DNA of 64,000 nucleotides. Source: Dietzia sp. ANT_WB102. Its GTDB lineage: Bacteria > Actinomycetota > Actinomycetes > Mycobacteriales > Mycobacteriaceae. The notes under the pieces were generated by a model that ran no database searches, had not been told where the DNA came from, and saw nothing but the letters and a program-made list of their open reading frames with translations. Location: NCBI RefSeq assembly GCF_008369165.1, contig NZ_VOBA01000001.1, positions 1,977,630-2,041,629 on the forward strand, written 5' to 3'. Numbering within the stretch: the stretch's first letter is position 1; the number at the start of each line of letters is the position of its first letter. This document shows, in pieces, positions 44,938-52,612 of the stretch. The position numbers and the translations under genes are program-made.

Positions 44938-46077
44938 TCAGAGGTGTCGAGTGGTGTCGATCCCGAGGTTCATGCCGGCCAGGCCCCGCGGCCGCACGGC
45001 CAAGCCGTCAGCGATCTCGCGGTATGCGCGTCCGGACGGAGAGTCCGGCTCGGCGAGGACGATCGGCGTGCCCTCATCCCCGTGCTCGCGCACGGCCTGC
45101 TCCAATGGAATCTGGCCCAGCAACGAGACGGGTGCACCAACCGAGCGGGAAAGGTTGGCCGCCACCTCGGCGCCGCCACCCGTGCCGAAGACGTCCATCC
45201 TCGTTCCGTCGGGCAGTTCGAGCCACGACATGTTCTCGATGACACCGGCGATGCGCTGGCGGGTCTGGAGTGCGATCGAGCCGGCTCGCTCGGCCACTTC
45301 CGCGGCGGCCTGTTGCGGCGTGGTGACCACAAGGATCTCTGCGGATGGGATGAGTTGGGCGATCGAGATGGCCACGTCGCCGGTACCCGGGGGCAGGTCC
45401 ATAAGGAGGACGTCGAGGTCCCCCCAGTACACGTCGGCGAGGAACTGCTGGAGTGCACGGTGCAGCATGGGCCCGCGCCACACCACAGGCGTGTTGCCCT
45501 TGGTGAACTGTGCGATCGAGATGACCTTCACCTCGTGCGCGACGGGCGGCAGGATCATCTGCTCCACCTGGGTCGGCCGAGCGTCGGTACCCAGCATCCG
45601 CGGAATCGAGTGACCGTAGATGTCGGCGTCAAGTACACCCACGGACAGGCCGCGTGACGCGAGGGCCGTCGCGAGGTTGACTGTCGCGGTGGACTTGCCC
45701 ACCCCGCCCTTGCCGGAGGCGACCGCGTAGACGCGGGTCAGGTTGCCGGGTTGGGCGAACGGGATGACCGGCTCGGCGGCGTCGCCCCGCAGATGCTTTC
45801 GCAGTTCGGTGCGCTGCTCGTCGCTCATCACGTCGAGTTCGACTTTCACCTCACCTACGCCCGGGACATCGGAGACCGCGGAGCGGACGCGGTCGGTGAT
45901 GGTGTCGCGCATCGGACATGTCGCGACGGTCAGGTAGATGCCGACGTCGACCCGGCCGGTAGCGGGGTCAACCTCGACGCCCTTGACCATGCCGAGTTCC
46001 GTGAGCGGCTTGCGGATCTCCGGGTCATCGACCTTCGCCAGAGCGGCGCGGATCAGTTCTTCGCTGGGTGCACTCAT
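44938..46077 (-). CDS. mrp: Mrp/ApbC-type P-loop ATPase, iron-sulfur carrier
   Basis: A 379-residue scaffold/carrier for [4Fe-4S] clusters. Residues 1-95 are a MIP18/DUF59 domain with the conserved Cys in VATCPMRD. The ParA/MinD-like ATPase follows, with the deviant Walker A GKGGVGKST at 122-130, LDADIYGHSIPRML, and DLPPGTGDVAISIAQL. The CPHC cluster-binding pair of E. coli Mrp is replaced by LPDGT here, as I recall for mycobacterial Mrp. So cluster ligation would rest on other residues. It starts 9 nt after a TAGACT -10 and ends at a shared terminator with tatB. Confidence 0.92.
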   Translation of the reverse strand: MSAPSEELIRAALAKVDDPEIRKPLTELGMVKGVEVDPATGRVDVGIYLTVATCPMRDTITDRVRSAVSDVPGVGEVKVELDVMSDEQRTELRKHLRGDAAEPVIPFAQPGNLTRVYAVASGKGGVGKSTATVNLATALASRGLSVGVLDADIYGHSIPRMLGTDARPTQVEQMILPPVAHEVKVISIAQFTKGNTPVVWRGPMLHRALQQFLADVYWGDLDVLLMDLPPGTGDVAISIAQLIPSAEILVVTTPQQAAAEVAERAGSIALQTRQRIAGVIENMSWLELPDGTRMDVFGTGGGAEVAANLSRSVGAPVSLLGQIPLEQAVREHGDEGTPIVLAEPDSPSGRAYREIADGLAVRPRGLAGMNLGIDTTRHL

Positions 46078-46086
46078 GATGCCCCG

Positions 46087-46092
46087 AGTCTA
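46087..46092 (-). promoter_or_regulatory. -10 hexamer TAGACT of mrp (leaderless type)
   Basis: TAGACT on the minus strand ends 9 nt (CGGGGCATC) before the mrp ATG at 46077. Confidence 0.42.
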
Positions 46093-46094
46093 GG

Positions 46095-46114
46095 CGTCAC
46101 GGCATCCCGTGACG
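46095..46114 (-). terminator. Inverted repeat between the transglycosylase gene and mrp
   Basis: CGTCACGG-CATC-CCGTGACG has perfect 8-bp arms. It begins 2 nt after the stop of the transglycosylase gene and ends 2 nt before the mrp -10. It may terminate the upstream gene or serve as an operator for mrp; the sequence cannot decide. Confidence 0.5.
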
Positions 46115-46116
46115 AT

Positions 46117-47235
46117 TCAGGCGGGGGGCGGTGGCGCACAGAAGGGAGGGATACAGGGCAACTCGAACACGGGCAGACCCGGCGGGGCAGGAACCGCAGG
46201 CGCTGCCGCGGGAGGAGCCTCGTGTCCCGGCGTAGGCGTAGGCGTAGGCGAGGTGCTGGGTGCCGGCGGCGCAGCCGGGGGAGTGACTTCCGAGCAACCG
46301 GGCACCGGGAGTTGGGGCTCACCCGGCGCGGCCGGCTCGGGTGCGGCGGTGGGTTTGCCCTCCCAACCGTCCGGGCATCGCTCGGGCAGCTTCGGAGGTT
46401 CGATGGTGGGTTCGGGCCGGTGGATTTCCGGCAGATCAGACGGTAGCGGGAACGCATTGACCGCGTAGCCGTGGGCCCAGGCGTTCACGTTGGCAACATA
46501 GGCCAGGGAGTTGTTGTAGGCCAGGACCGCGCGGGTGCGGGCCGCCGGATCCGCCATCGACCCTCCCTGGCCACACAGCAGAGTCGCTGCCGCCAGTGCA
46601 CCGTCGTAGATGTTGTTCGGGTCGGCCACTCCGTCATCATTTCCGTCGCGACCAAGCAGGGCCCACGTGGAGGGGATGAACTGCACGGGGCCGACCGCGC
46701 GGTCGAATTCCGGATCACCGTCGAACCGACCACCGTCGGTGTCAGTGATGACGGCTGTGCCCGGAACGCTCCCGTCGAGGCGAGGGCCGAGGATGCGACC
46801 GATGGTGTTGCCGTGGACGTCGAACTGGCCGCGACCCTGGTTGGACTCGACCTGGCCGATCCCGGCCAGGAGTGTCCAATCCATCTCACAGGCGGGATTC
46901 GCGGCGTTGAGACGATCCGTCGCCCGGTGATAGGCGTCGAGTGCGATGCCCGGGATCCCCAACGGCCCGTCCGGGATGGTCGCGGGCTCGATGTGGAGTG
47001 CACCGGAATCCTCCGGTGCGGCGGGCTCAGCTTCCGGGGTCGATTCGGCAGTGAGTGGAGACTCGGTCACCGTCGGCGTGCTGGGGGAGGATTCGGCCAG
47101 CGGCGCGATGTCCGGTGGCGCAGATCGGCTGGTGTCCATGGTCAGTCCCACAGTCGCGAGCACGGCGATTGCGCTCGCGGTGACAGCGGCACTGGTCAGA
47201 ACCCGACGATCGGCTGTGTGCGCGAAGTGGCGCAA
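46117..47235 (-). CDS. Secreted/anchored lytic transglycosylase (SLT-type, Rv1230c-like)
   Basis: A 372-residue envelope protein. An N-terminal hydrophobic segment (VLTSAAVTASAIAVLATVGL, about 12-31) is a signal peptide or anchor. A Thr/Ser/Pro/Glu linker follows. The SLT-like domain spans about 95-265 with the catalytic Glu130 in GIGQVESNQGRG, then AVGPVQFIPSTWALLGRDGN. The tail (270-372) is Pro-rich and includes PSTSPTPTPTPG, encoded by a perfect hexanucleotide repeat at 46231-46250. It cleaves peptidoglycan to form anhydro-muramyl ends. TTG start with GGGGG upstream, somewhat uncertain. Confidence 0.82.
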   Translation of the reverse strand: MRHFAHTADRRVLTSAAVTASAIAVLATVGLTMDTSRSAPPDIAPLAESSPSTPTVTESPLTAESTPEAEPAAPEDSGALHIEPATIPDGPLGIPGIALDAYHRATDRLNAANPACEMDWTLLAGIGQVESNQGRGQFDVHGNTIGRILGPRLDGSVPGTAVITDTDGGRFDGDPEFDRAVGPVQFIPSTWALLGRDGNDDGVADPNNIYDGALAAATLLCGQGGSMADPAARTRAVLAYNNSLAYVANVNAWAHGYAVNAFPLPSDLPEIHRPEPTIEPPKLPERCPDGWEGKPTAAPEPAAPGEPQLPVPGCSEVTPPAAPPAPSTSPTPTPTPGHEAPPAAAPAVPAPPGLPVFELPCIPPFCAPPPPA

Positions 47236-47336
47236 AACTATCCCCCTACGACTTCCCGGGCTGCGCAGCGAGTGCTGCGCCCCGCGATGATGCGGCCTCG
47301 CCGAGACTACCCCCGGCCCCTGTCGTCTGAATCGCT

Positions 47337-47858
47337 TTAACGGTCATCGGCGTTACTTTCGCCGGATCCGAGTCCGACGAGGAGGGCCTCGATCCGTTCG
47401 ACGGAATCACGAAGGTCGTCGAGTTCGCGCCTCAGGTAATCGCGGGTGACCGTGTCTCCGACAGAAATCCGGACGGACGCGAGTTCGCGGGCGAGGAACT
47501 CGGTGTCCGCCTTGGTCTGGGTGGCGCGCAGGCGGTCCTCCGTCACGGACGCCTTGTCGCGATCTTCCTGCCGGTTCTGCGCGAGCAGGATGAGCGGGGC
47601 GGCATAGGCGGCCTGGGTGGAAAACGCGAGATTGAGCAGGATGAACGGATAGGGGTCGAAGCGCAGTGCGACCACCGCGACGTTAATGATGATCCAGACG
47701 ATCACCACACATGTCTGGATGAGCAGGTAGGTACCGGTTCCGAAGAATCTCGCGACGGACTCGCTGTAGCGTCCGACTGCGTCGGAGTCGAAGCTGATCC
47801 GCGGTCGGCGCGAGGTCACCGGGGTCGAGAGGGGTGACCGGGTGGTTGGTTCGGTCAT
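47337..47858 (-). CDS. DUF1003 membrane protein
   Basis: A 173-residue DUF1003 protein. Two membrane helices (about 42-62 and 70-95) are joined by the conserved RFDPYPFILLNLAFSTQAAY, with AAPLILLAQNRQEDRDK right after, the family hallmark. A C-terminal helix (ASVTEDRLRATQTKADTEFL...) is acidic-basic and predicted to form coiled coil. Function unknown; some relatives are called magnesium or cation related from context. Its start overlaps the stop of the MgtE_N/CBS gene as ATGA, so the pair is coupled. M. tuberculosis has the same pair (Rv1231c, Rv1232c). Confidence 0.85.
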   Translation of the reverse strand: MTEPTTRSPLSTPVTSRRPRISFDSDAVGRYSESVARFFGTGTYLLIQTCVVIVWIIINVAVVALRFDPYPFILLNLAFSTQAAYAAPLILLAQNRQEDRDKASVTEDRLRATQTKADTEFLARELASVRISVGDTVTRDYLRRELDDLRDSVERIEALLVGLGSGESNADDR

Positions 47859-49168
47859 CTGAGCGTCTCCCCGTCGTCGTGCAGGTCCATGTCACGCCAG
47901 TCCTCCGGCAGGACATGGTCCAAGAGGTCGTCGACCGCCACGGCGCCGAGCAGGTGCCCCTCGTCGTCGACGACCGGTCCACACACCAGGTTGTAGGTGG
48001 CGAAGAATCTGGTCACGGAGTCCACCGAGTCAGTGGGACGCAAGGTGGACAGGCTGGTGTCGACGGTCTCGGCCACCATCGTCGACGGCAACTCCCGCAG
48101 TAGTGCCTGGATGTGAACACACCCGAGATACTTACCTGTCGGTGTTGCGGTGGGTGGCCGGACGACAAAGACCAGGCTCGCGAGCGCGGGACTGAGGTCG
48201 GGGTTTCGGCAGTGGGCCAGTGCCTCGGCGACCGTCGTCTGTGGCGGCAGGATGATCGGCTCGGGGGTCATGAGCCCGCCAGCGGTGTCCGCGTCGAACG
48301 AGAGGAGACGCCGGACGGGAGCGGAATCTTCGGGGTTCATCCGCTCCAGGAACGACTCGGCGTCCTTCTCGGGCAGCTCACCCAGCAGATCGGCCACGTC
48401 ATCGGGATCCATCGCCTCGAGCACATCAGCGGCACGCTCCAGCTCCAGCCGGGTGACGATCTCGGTCTGCTCGTCGTGGGGCAACTCCTGAAGGATGTCG
48501 GCCAGTCGCTCGTCGTCCAGGGTCCGGGCGACCTCCAGCCGACGAACCTCCGGCAGTTCGCGCAGCGCGTGCGCCACGTCGGCCGGGCGGAGGTCGGCGT
48601 ACCGCTCGACCAGGCTCGCTGCGCTGTGCTCCGGGGTGCCGATGGCGTCGTCGTCGAGGCCTCGGACCCGGCTCCACGGGTGGATCGACACCTCGCCGCG
48701 GCGGCCGAGTGAGGTGCGCCCGCGCCGCGCGCGTACCGCGAGCCGGGACACGAGCCAGTCCCGTGAGCGTTGACGTTCGATCTCGACGTCCACGACCTGG
48801 TAGCGGACATCCTTCTTCTCGTGGTCCGACTGATCGGGCCCGACCTGATCCTTCTCGATCCCGATCACGGATTCCACCAGCGTCCCGAGTACCAGGTTCT
48901 CCCCGGGTCGCGATTGGAACCGGTGCAGATTGATGGTGCCTGAGACCAGGGAGACAGAACGAGGATCTATCGAGGCGACTCTGAGCATCGGCACGAAGAT
49001 TCGTCGACGTGTAGGCAGCTCGACCACAAGGCCGATGACCCGGGGGGGCTTGTGCCGGGATCGCATCGTCACCACGACATCCCGGATCCGCCCGATGTCG
49101 TCCCCGTCAGGGCCGATCACCGGCAGTCCGGCTAGCCTAGCGACGAAGGCCTTATTGAGGTTCGTCAT
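47855..49168 (-). CDS. PRC-barrel / MgtE N-domain / CBS-pair protein, no channel domain
   Basis: A 437-residue soluble protein. Residues 1-90 are a PRC-barrel-like domain (LAGLPVIGPDGDDIGRIRDV). About 190-300 is an MgtE N-terminal domain of helical repeats (ELPEVRRLEVARTLDDERLA, LLGELPEKDAESFLERM). About 305-425 is a CBS pair (LMTPEPIILPPQTTVAEAL, then STLRPTDSVDSVTRFFATY). These are the Mg2+-sensing parts of MgtE channels, but the membrane channel is missing. It may sense magnesium or nucleotides and act on the coupled DUF1003 protein (inference). ATG at 49168 follows a TAACCT -10 by 7 nt. Confidence 0.83.
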   Translation of the reverse strand: MTNLNKAFVARLAGLPVIGPDGDDIGRIRDVVVTMRSRHKPPRVIGLVVELPTRRRIFVPMLRVASIDPRSVSLVSGTINLHRFQSRPGENLVLGTLVESVIGIEKDQVGPDQSDHEKKDVRYQVVDVEIERQRSRDWLVSRLAVRARRGRTSLGRRGEVSIHPWSRVRGLDDDAIGTPEHSAASLVERYADLRPADVAHALRELPEVRRLEVARTLDDERLADILQELPHDEQTEIVTRLELERAADVLEAMDPDDVADLLGELPEKDAESFLERMNPEDSAPVRRLLSFDADTAGGLMTPEPIILPPQTTVAEALAHCRNPDLSPALASLVFVVRPPTATPTGKYLGCVHIQALLRELPSTMVAETVDTSLSTLRPTDSVDSVTRFFATYNLVCGPVVDDEGHLLGAVAVDDLLDHVLPEDWRDMDLHDDGETLR

Positions 49169-49175
49169 GACGAAC

Positions 49176-49181
49176 AGGTTA
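49176..49181 (-). promoter_or_regulatory. -10 hexamer TAACCT of the MgtE_N/CBS-DUF1003 pair (leaderless type)
   Basis: TAACCT on the minus strand ends 7 nt (GTTCGTC) before the ATG at 49168. Confidence 0.5.
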
Positions 49182-49237
49182 GTCACCGGTGGGCGGCGGC
49201 CGCCCGCCATACCGGACGTAAGGGAGTGCTACCCACG

Positions 49238-50272
49238 ATGACCGCAGCCCCCCACGCGACGCCCGCACCGTCGGAGGATGCCGCCGCGGCGATCTCCGCA
49301 CTCCGCGCACGTCCACGACGAACGGTTCTCGCTGTACCTGGCAGCAGTACAAAGATGATCGATAAGGCCCGGGGCCTACCGGTGGACGAGGTCTTCCTTG
49401 ACCTTGAGGACGCCGTGGCAGGCCCCGCCAAGGAAGACGCCCGTCAGAACGTGGTGGCAGCCCTGAACGGTGGCGACTTCTCTGCACCCACCGTGGTGGT
49501 ACGCGTCAACGCGTGGGATACCGAGTACACCGTGCGAGACGTCACCGAGGTAGTTGGTCAGGCCGGCGCCCGGATCGACGCGCTGCTGCTGCCCAAGGCA
49601 CGGTCCGCAGCGGAGGTTGTCGCCCTGGACCTGGTTCTGACCCAGGTCGAGAAGGCGGCGGGTCTGCCGGTCGGTCATATCGGGATTGAGCCCCAGATCG
49701 AAGACGCCCTGGGGCTGACCAACATCAACCAGATCGCGACGGCGAGTCCGCGCGTGGTGACCCTGGTATTCGGCCCAGCCGACTTCATGGCCTCCATCGG
49801 TATGCGCACGCTGACCGTGGGCGAGCAACCGGAGGGCTATGCCCCCGGCGACGCCTACCACCACGTGCTCATGGCGATCCTCGTCGCGGCCCGGGCCCAC
49901 GGACTCCAGGCGATTGACGGTCCGTACCTCAAAGTGCGGGACGAGGAGGGGTTCCGTCGCGCAGCTGCCCGCACCGCAGCGCTCGGCTTCGACGGCAAGT
50001 GGGTGCTGCACCCGGCTCAGGTCGACGCGGGCAACGAAGTATTCAGCCCCCGCCAGGAAGAGTTCGACAAGGCCGAGGCCATCCTCGCGGCCTACGCCCG
50101 GTCGACGTCTGTCGAGGGCGGGGCTCGGGGCGCGGTGATGTTCGGCGACGAGATGCTCGACGAAGCCAGCCGTAAGATGGCACTGGTCGTCTCCGCGCGG
50201 GGCCGTGCGGCCGGGATGGACATATCGGACCAGGCCGGTACAGAAACGGACTCGGAAGGACGTAGGGAATGA
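49238..50272 (+). CDS. CitE-like HpcH/HpaI aldolase (CoA-ester lyase type)
   Basis: A 344-residue TIM-barrel lyase. RRTVLAVPGSSTKMIDKARG opens the barrel, VFLDLEDAVAGPAKEDAR holds acidic residues near the metal site, and HIGIEPQIEDALGL and LVFGPADFMASIGM follow. It resembles malyl-CoA/beta-methylmalyl-CoA lyases and free-standing CitE proteins, which split or form CoA thioesters such as malyl-CoA and citramalyl-CoA. The exact substrate is not visible. ATG at 49238 has AGGGAG 11 nt upstream. It ends in an ATGA overlap with the YflT-like gene. Confidence 0.85.
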   Translation: MTAAPHATPAPSEDAAAAISALRARPRRTVLAVPGSSTKMIDKARGLPVDEVFLDLEDAVAGPAKEDARQNVVAALNGGDFSAPTVVVRVNAWDTEYTVRDVTEVVGQAGARIDALLLPKARSAAEVVALDLVLTQVEKAAGLPVGHIGIEPQIEDALGLTNINQIATASPRVVTLVFGPADFMASIGMRTLTVGEQPEGYAPGDAYHHVLMAILVAARAHGLQAIDGPYLKVRDEEGFRRAAARTAALGFDGKWVLHPAQVDAGNEVFSPRQEEFDKAEAILAAYARSTSVEGGARGAVMFGDEMLDEASRKMALVVSARGRAAGMDISDQAGTETDSEGRRE

Positions 50273-50775
50273 GCTCTCCAGTAAACCCCGCAGGCGGGAG
50301 GGCCCGGGCTGGACAGACGCCAGGGCTGCCCACGCCACCGACCGGTTGGGTGGTCGGCTCGTACCCCACCTACGCTCAGGCCCAGGCTGCGGTCGACCAC
50401 CTCGCGGATGAGGAGTTCCCCGTCCACGAGGTCACCATCGTGGGAGTCGATCTCATGCAGGTGGAGCGGGTGACCGGCCGGCTCACCTGGCCCAAGGTAC
50501 TGCTCGGCGGTCTGGCTACGGGTGCATGGCTCGGGCTCTTCATCGGCTTGTTGCTGGGAATCTTCACACAGCCCATGTGGGGAGTCGTGTTAACCGGCCT
50601 GGTCGGTGGCTCTGTGTTCGGCGTGGTCTCGGCGTCCCTTTCCTATGCCGCCACCAGGGGGAAGCGCGATTTCGCGTCCACGTCTCAACTGGTCGCGGGG
50701 CGGTACGACGTCCTGTGCGAGCCCGCCAACGCGGAGCGGGTGCGCGACGAGCTCGCGCGTCTCGGGCTCAAATAG
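50269..50775 (+). CDS. General stress protein with YflT-like domain and membrane helices (Rv1234-like)
   Basis: A 168-residue protein. The N-terminal part GWVVGSYPTYAQAQAAVDHL followed by EEFPVHEVTIVGVDL is the YflT/general-stress domain. Two Gly-rich membrane helices (about 78-100 and 104-127) interrupt it, and the C-terminal part DVLCEPANAERVRDELARLG completes the ferredoxin-like fold. Rv1234 of M. tuberculosis has this layout. No enzymatic motif is seen. It sits between a CitE-like gene (ATGA overlap) and the SUFU gene (TAGTG overlap), so the three are probably one translation-coupled operon. Confidence 0.78.
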   Translation: MSSPVNPAGGRARAGQTPGLPTPPTGWVVGSYPTYAQAQAAVDHLADEEFPVHEVTIVGVDLMQVERVTGRLTWPKVLLGGLATGAWLGLFIGLLLGIFTQPMWGVVLTGLVGGSVFGVVSASLSYAATRGKRDFASTSQLVAGRYDVLCEPANAERVRDELARLGLK

Positions 50776-51380
50776 TGCTGACCGGTGGTCCGGCCGGTGC
50801 CCCGGACGTCCTCGCCGCCGTCCGCGCTCACCTGATCGAGCACTACGGACCGGAGCCACAGGAGGCGTCGGTGACGTTCCTCGGGGCTCCGCCGATCAGG
50901 ATCCTACGGTTCGTGGACGTCGAGTCGGGCGTGGTGCGGTACATCTCGCTCGGGTGTTCCGCCGAACCGATGGGGGACCCTTCCGCTCTCGTTCCTGACC
51001 CCACCGCCCCGCGTGCGGAGCTGAGTCTCGTCCTGCGCGGTGGCGTGGACGGTCTTGTCCGCGCGCTGGCGGTGCTTGCCGCTGCCCCCGCCGTCGAGGG
51101 ATTGGTGCTGTCAGAGGGGGCGCTGATCGACTTGGGCGAGCCGCTCTGGCCCGGTGCGGCCTTCACCGCTGTCGTTCTGCGTGCTCCCGAGATCCCGGAC
51201 GTCCCTCTACCCGGTGACATCGCGCCGGTCACGGTGTTCCGGGCTATACCGGTCACCCACACGGAGGCGGCGTGGGTGCGGATGAAGGGTGCGGCGGAAC
51301 TCGAGGAGGCGTGGGATGAGGCCGGCATCGACGTCACCGATCCGGGCCGGTCGGCCGTCAATCCAGGGTTGACCCACTGA
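50775..51380 (+). CDS. Suppressor-of-fused (SUFU) domain protein
   Basis: A 201-residue SUFU-family protein. VLAAVRAHLIEHYGPEP starts it, VRYISLGCSAEPMGDPS matches the family's central region, and RAELSLVLRGGVDGLVRALA with PLWPGAAFTAVVLRAPEIPD follows. VTVFRAIPVTHTEAAWVRMKGAAELEEAWDE (quoted in parts: VFRAIPVTHTEAAW, GAAELEEAWDEAG) ends the domain. In animals SUFU represses Hedgehog signalling; bacterial members have no known role except as parts of some immunity or toxin contexts. The GTG overlaps the previous stop by 1 bp. It abuts corA, convergent with no gap. Confidence 0.78.
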   Translation: MLTGGPAGAPDVLAAVRAHLIEHYGPEPQEASVTFLGAPPIRILRFVDVESGVVRYISLGCSAEPMGDPSALVPDPTAPRAELSLVLRGGVDGLVRALAVLAAAPAVEGLVLSEGALIDLGEPLWPGAAFTAVVLRAPEIPDVPLPGDIAPVTVFRAIPVTHTEAAWVRMKGAAELEEAWDEAGIDVTDPGRSAVNPGLTH

Positions 51381-52472
51381 TCAGAGCCAGCGGTTCTTGC
51401 GGAAGAGTAGGAAGAGTCCGGTACACATCGCGACCATGACCCCGAGCACCACGTAGTACCCGTACCGTGTGTCAAGCTCGGGCATGTGTCGGAAGTTCAT
51501 TCCGTAGATGCCCGCGATCATCGTCGGTACGGCGGCGATGGCAACCCAGGCGGAGATCTTGCGCATGTCGGTGTTCTGTTGCACCCCGACGATGGTCATC
51601 GCTGCACCCACGAGGGAGGTGCTCCGTTCGTCCAACGTCGTGACCTCCGCTGCCGCCAGGGCGTGATGGTCCTGGACGTCGCGGAAGTAATGACGGATCT
51701 CCGGGGGGACCAGATCGAGGTGATCGACTGCCAGGCGTCGCAGGGGCAGGGTCAGTGGCCCGATAACGTGTTTGAGCTCGAGAAGTTCACGCTTGAGGAC
51801 GTAGAGCTGTTCGATGTCCACCGCGGTACGCGGCGCGAAGAGTGCCGATTCCAGTTCGTCGAAGTCGGCTGTCATCCCCTCGGTGGCTACGAGGTAGTGG
51901 TCGACCACTCGGTCGGCCACGGCGTGCATCACCGCCGCCGGCCCCTGGGCGAGCCATTTCGAGGAGAGATCGAGCCCGGAGCGGATGTCGGCCAGCCCGA
52001 TCTGGTCGCCGTGTCGGACGGTTACCACGAAATTCAGACCCAGGACAACCATTACCTCGCCGGTGGAGACAATGTCGCTGACCTGGGTGACCGAATCGTG
52101 GGCTATGTACTCCGCTGTCGACATGTTGAGCACCAGGGTGTCGGCGTATGCCTCCAGTTTGGATCGCTCCTGTCCGTTTGCGGCGTCTTCGGTGATGAGT
52201 GCGTGCAGTCCTAGCTCCCGGGATAGATCCTCCATCAGGTCGGGATCCGGGGCGACGAGGTCGATCCAGACGAAGCCGCGACCGATGTCGCGAACCCGAC
52301 GGATCGCCTCGCTGTATGTGACGCGGTGGCGGTCGCGGATCCCGTCTATGTAGACGGCGCAGTCCACCATCGCCACCTCGGTGGGCCGGGTCGACGTGAT
52401 CGGTCCGGCCGGGCGGGATGGTGTGGCGTCCGGTTCTGGGGGGGTCGGACGTTGTGGTGGGATCGCGGGCAC
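51381..52472 (-). CDS. corA: CorA-family magnesium/cobalt transporter
   Basis: A 363-residue CorA. A large N-terminal cytosolic domain (about 35-295) is followed by two membrane helices, with the Mg2+-selective loop IYGMNFRHMPE (GMN at 324-326) between them and a basic RKNRWL end. It forms a pentameric channel gated by cytosolic Mg2+. GTG start; AGGAAGGGGGG lies upstream. The first 33 residues are a Pro-rich extension before MVDCAVYIDGIRDRH, where an internal ATG could also serve. M. tuberculosis corA (Rv1239c) lies in the same relative place. Confidence 0.93.
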   Translation of the reverse strand: MPAIPPQRPTPPEPDATPSRPAGPITSTRPTEVAMVDCAVYIDGIRDRHRVTYSEAIRRVRDIGRGFVWIDLVAPDPDLMEDLSRELGLHALITEDAANGQERSKLEAYADTLVLNMSTAEYIAHDSVTQVSDIVSTGEVMVVLGLNFVVTVRHGDQIGLADIRSGLDLSSKWLAQGPAAVMHAVADRVVDHYLVATEGMTADFDELESALFAPRTAVDIEQLYVLKRELLELKHVIGPLTLPLRRLAVDHLDLVPPEIRHYFRDVQDHHALAAAEVTTLDERSTSLVGAAMTIVGVQQNTDMRKISAWVAIAAVPTMIAGIYGMNFRHMPELDTRYGYYVVLGVMVAMCTGLFLLFRKNRWL

Positions 52473-52612
52473 GCAGCCCCCCTTCCTCGTCTCGTCTGAG
52501 ACTATCCGTCGGGCGGGACCTCGGGGTTACGACTGGCGAGCGGGGCTGGGAGACTGTCCCAGGAGATCTCCGCGTTATCTGGCGCGGCCGGTGTGAGGAA
52601 GGGTGTGGTCGG

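Noticed and set aside
52473-52612. Possible Mg2+ riboswitch (M-box) before corA
   Set aside because: The leader between the TAGTCT -10 candidate and the GTG is only about 30 nt, far too short for an M-box of about 160 nt.
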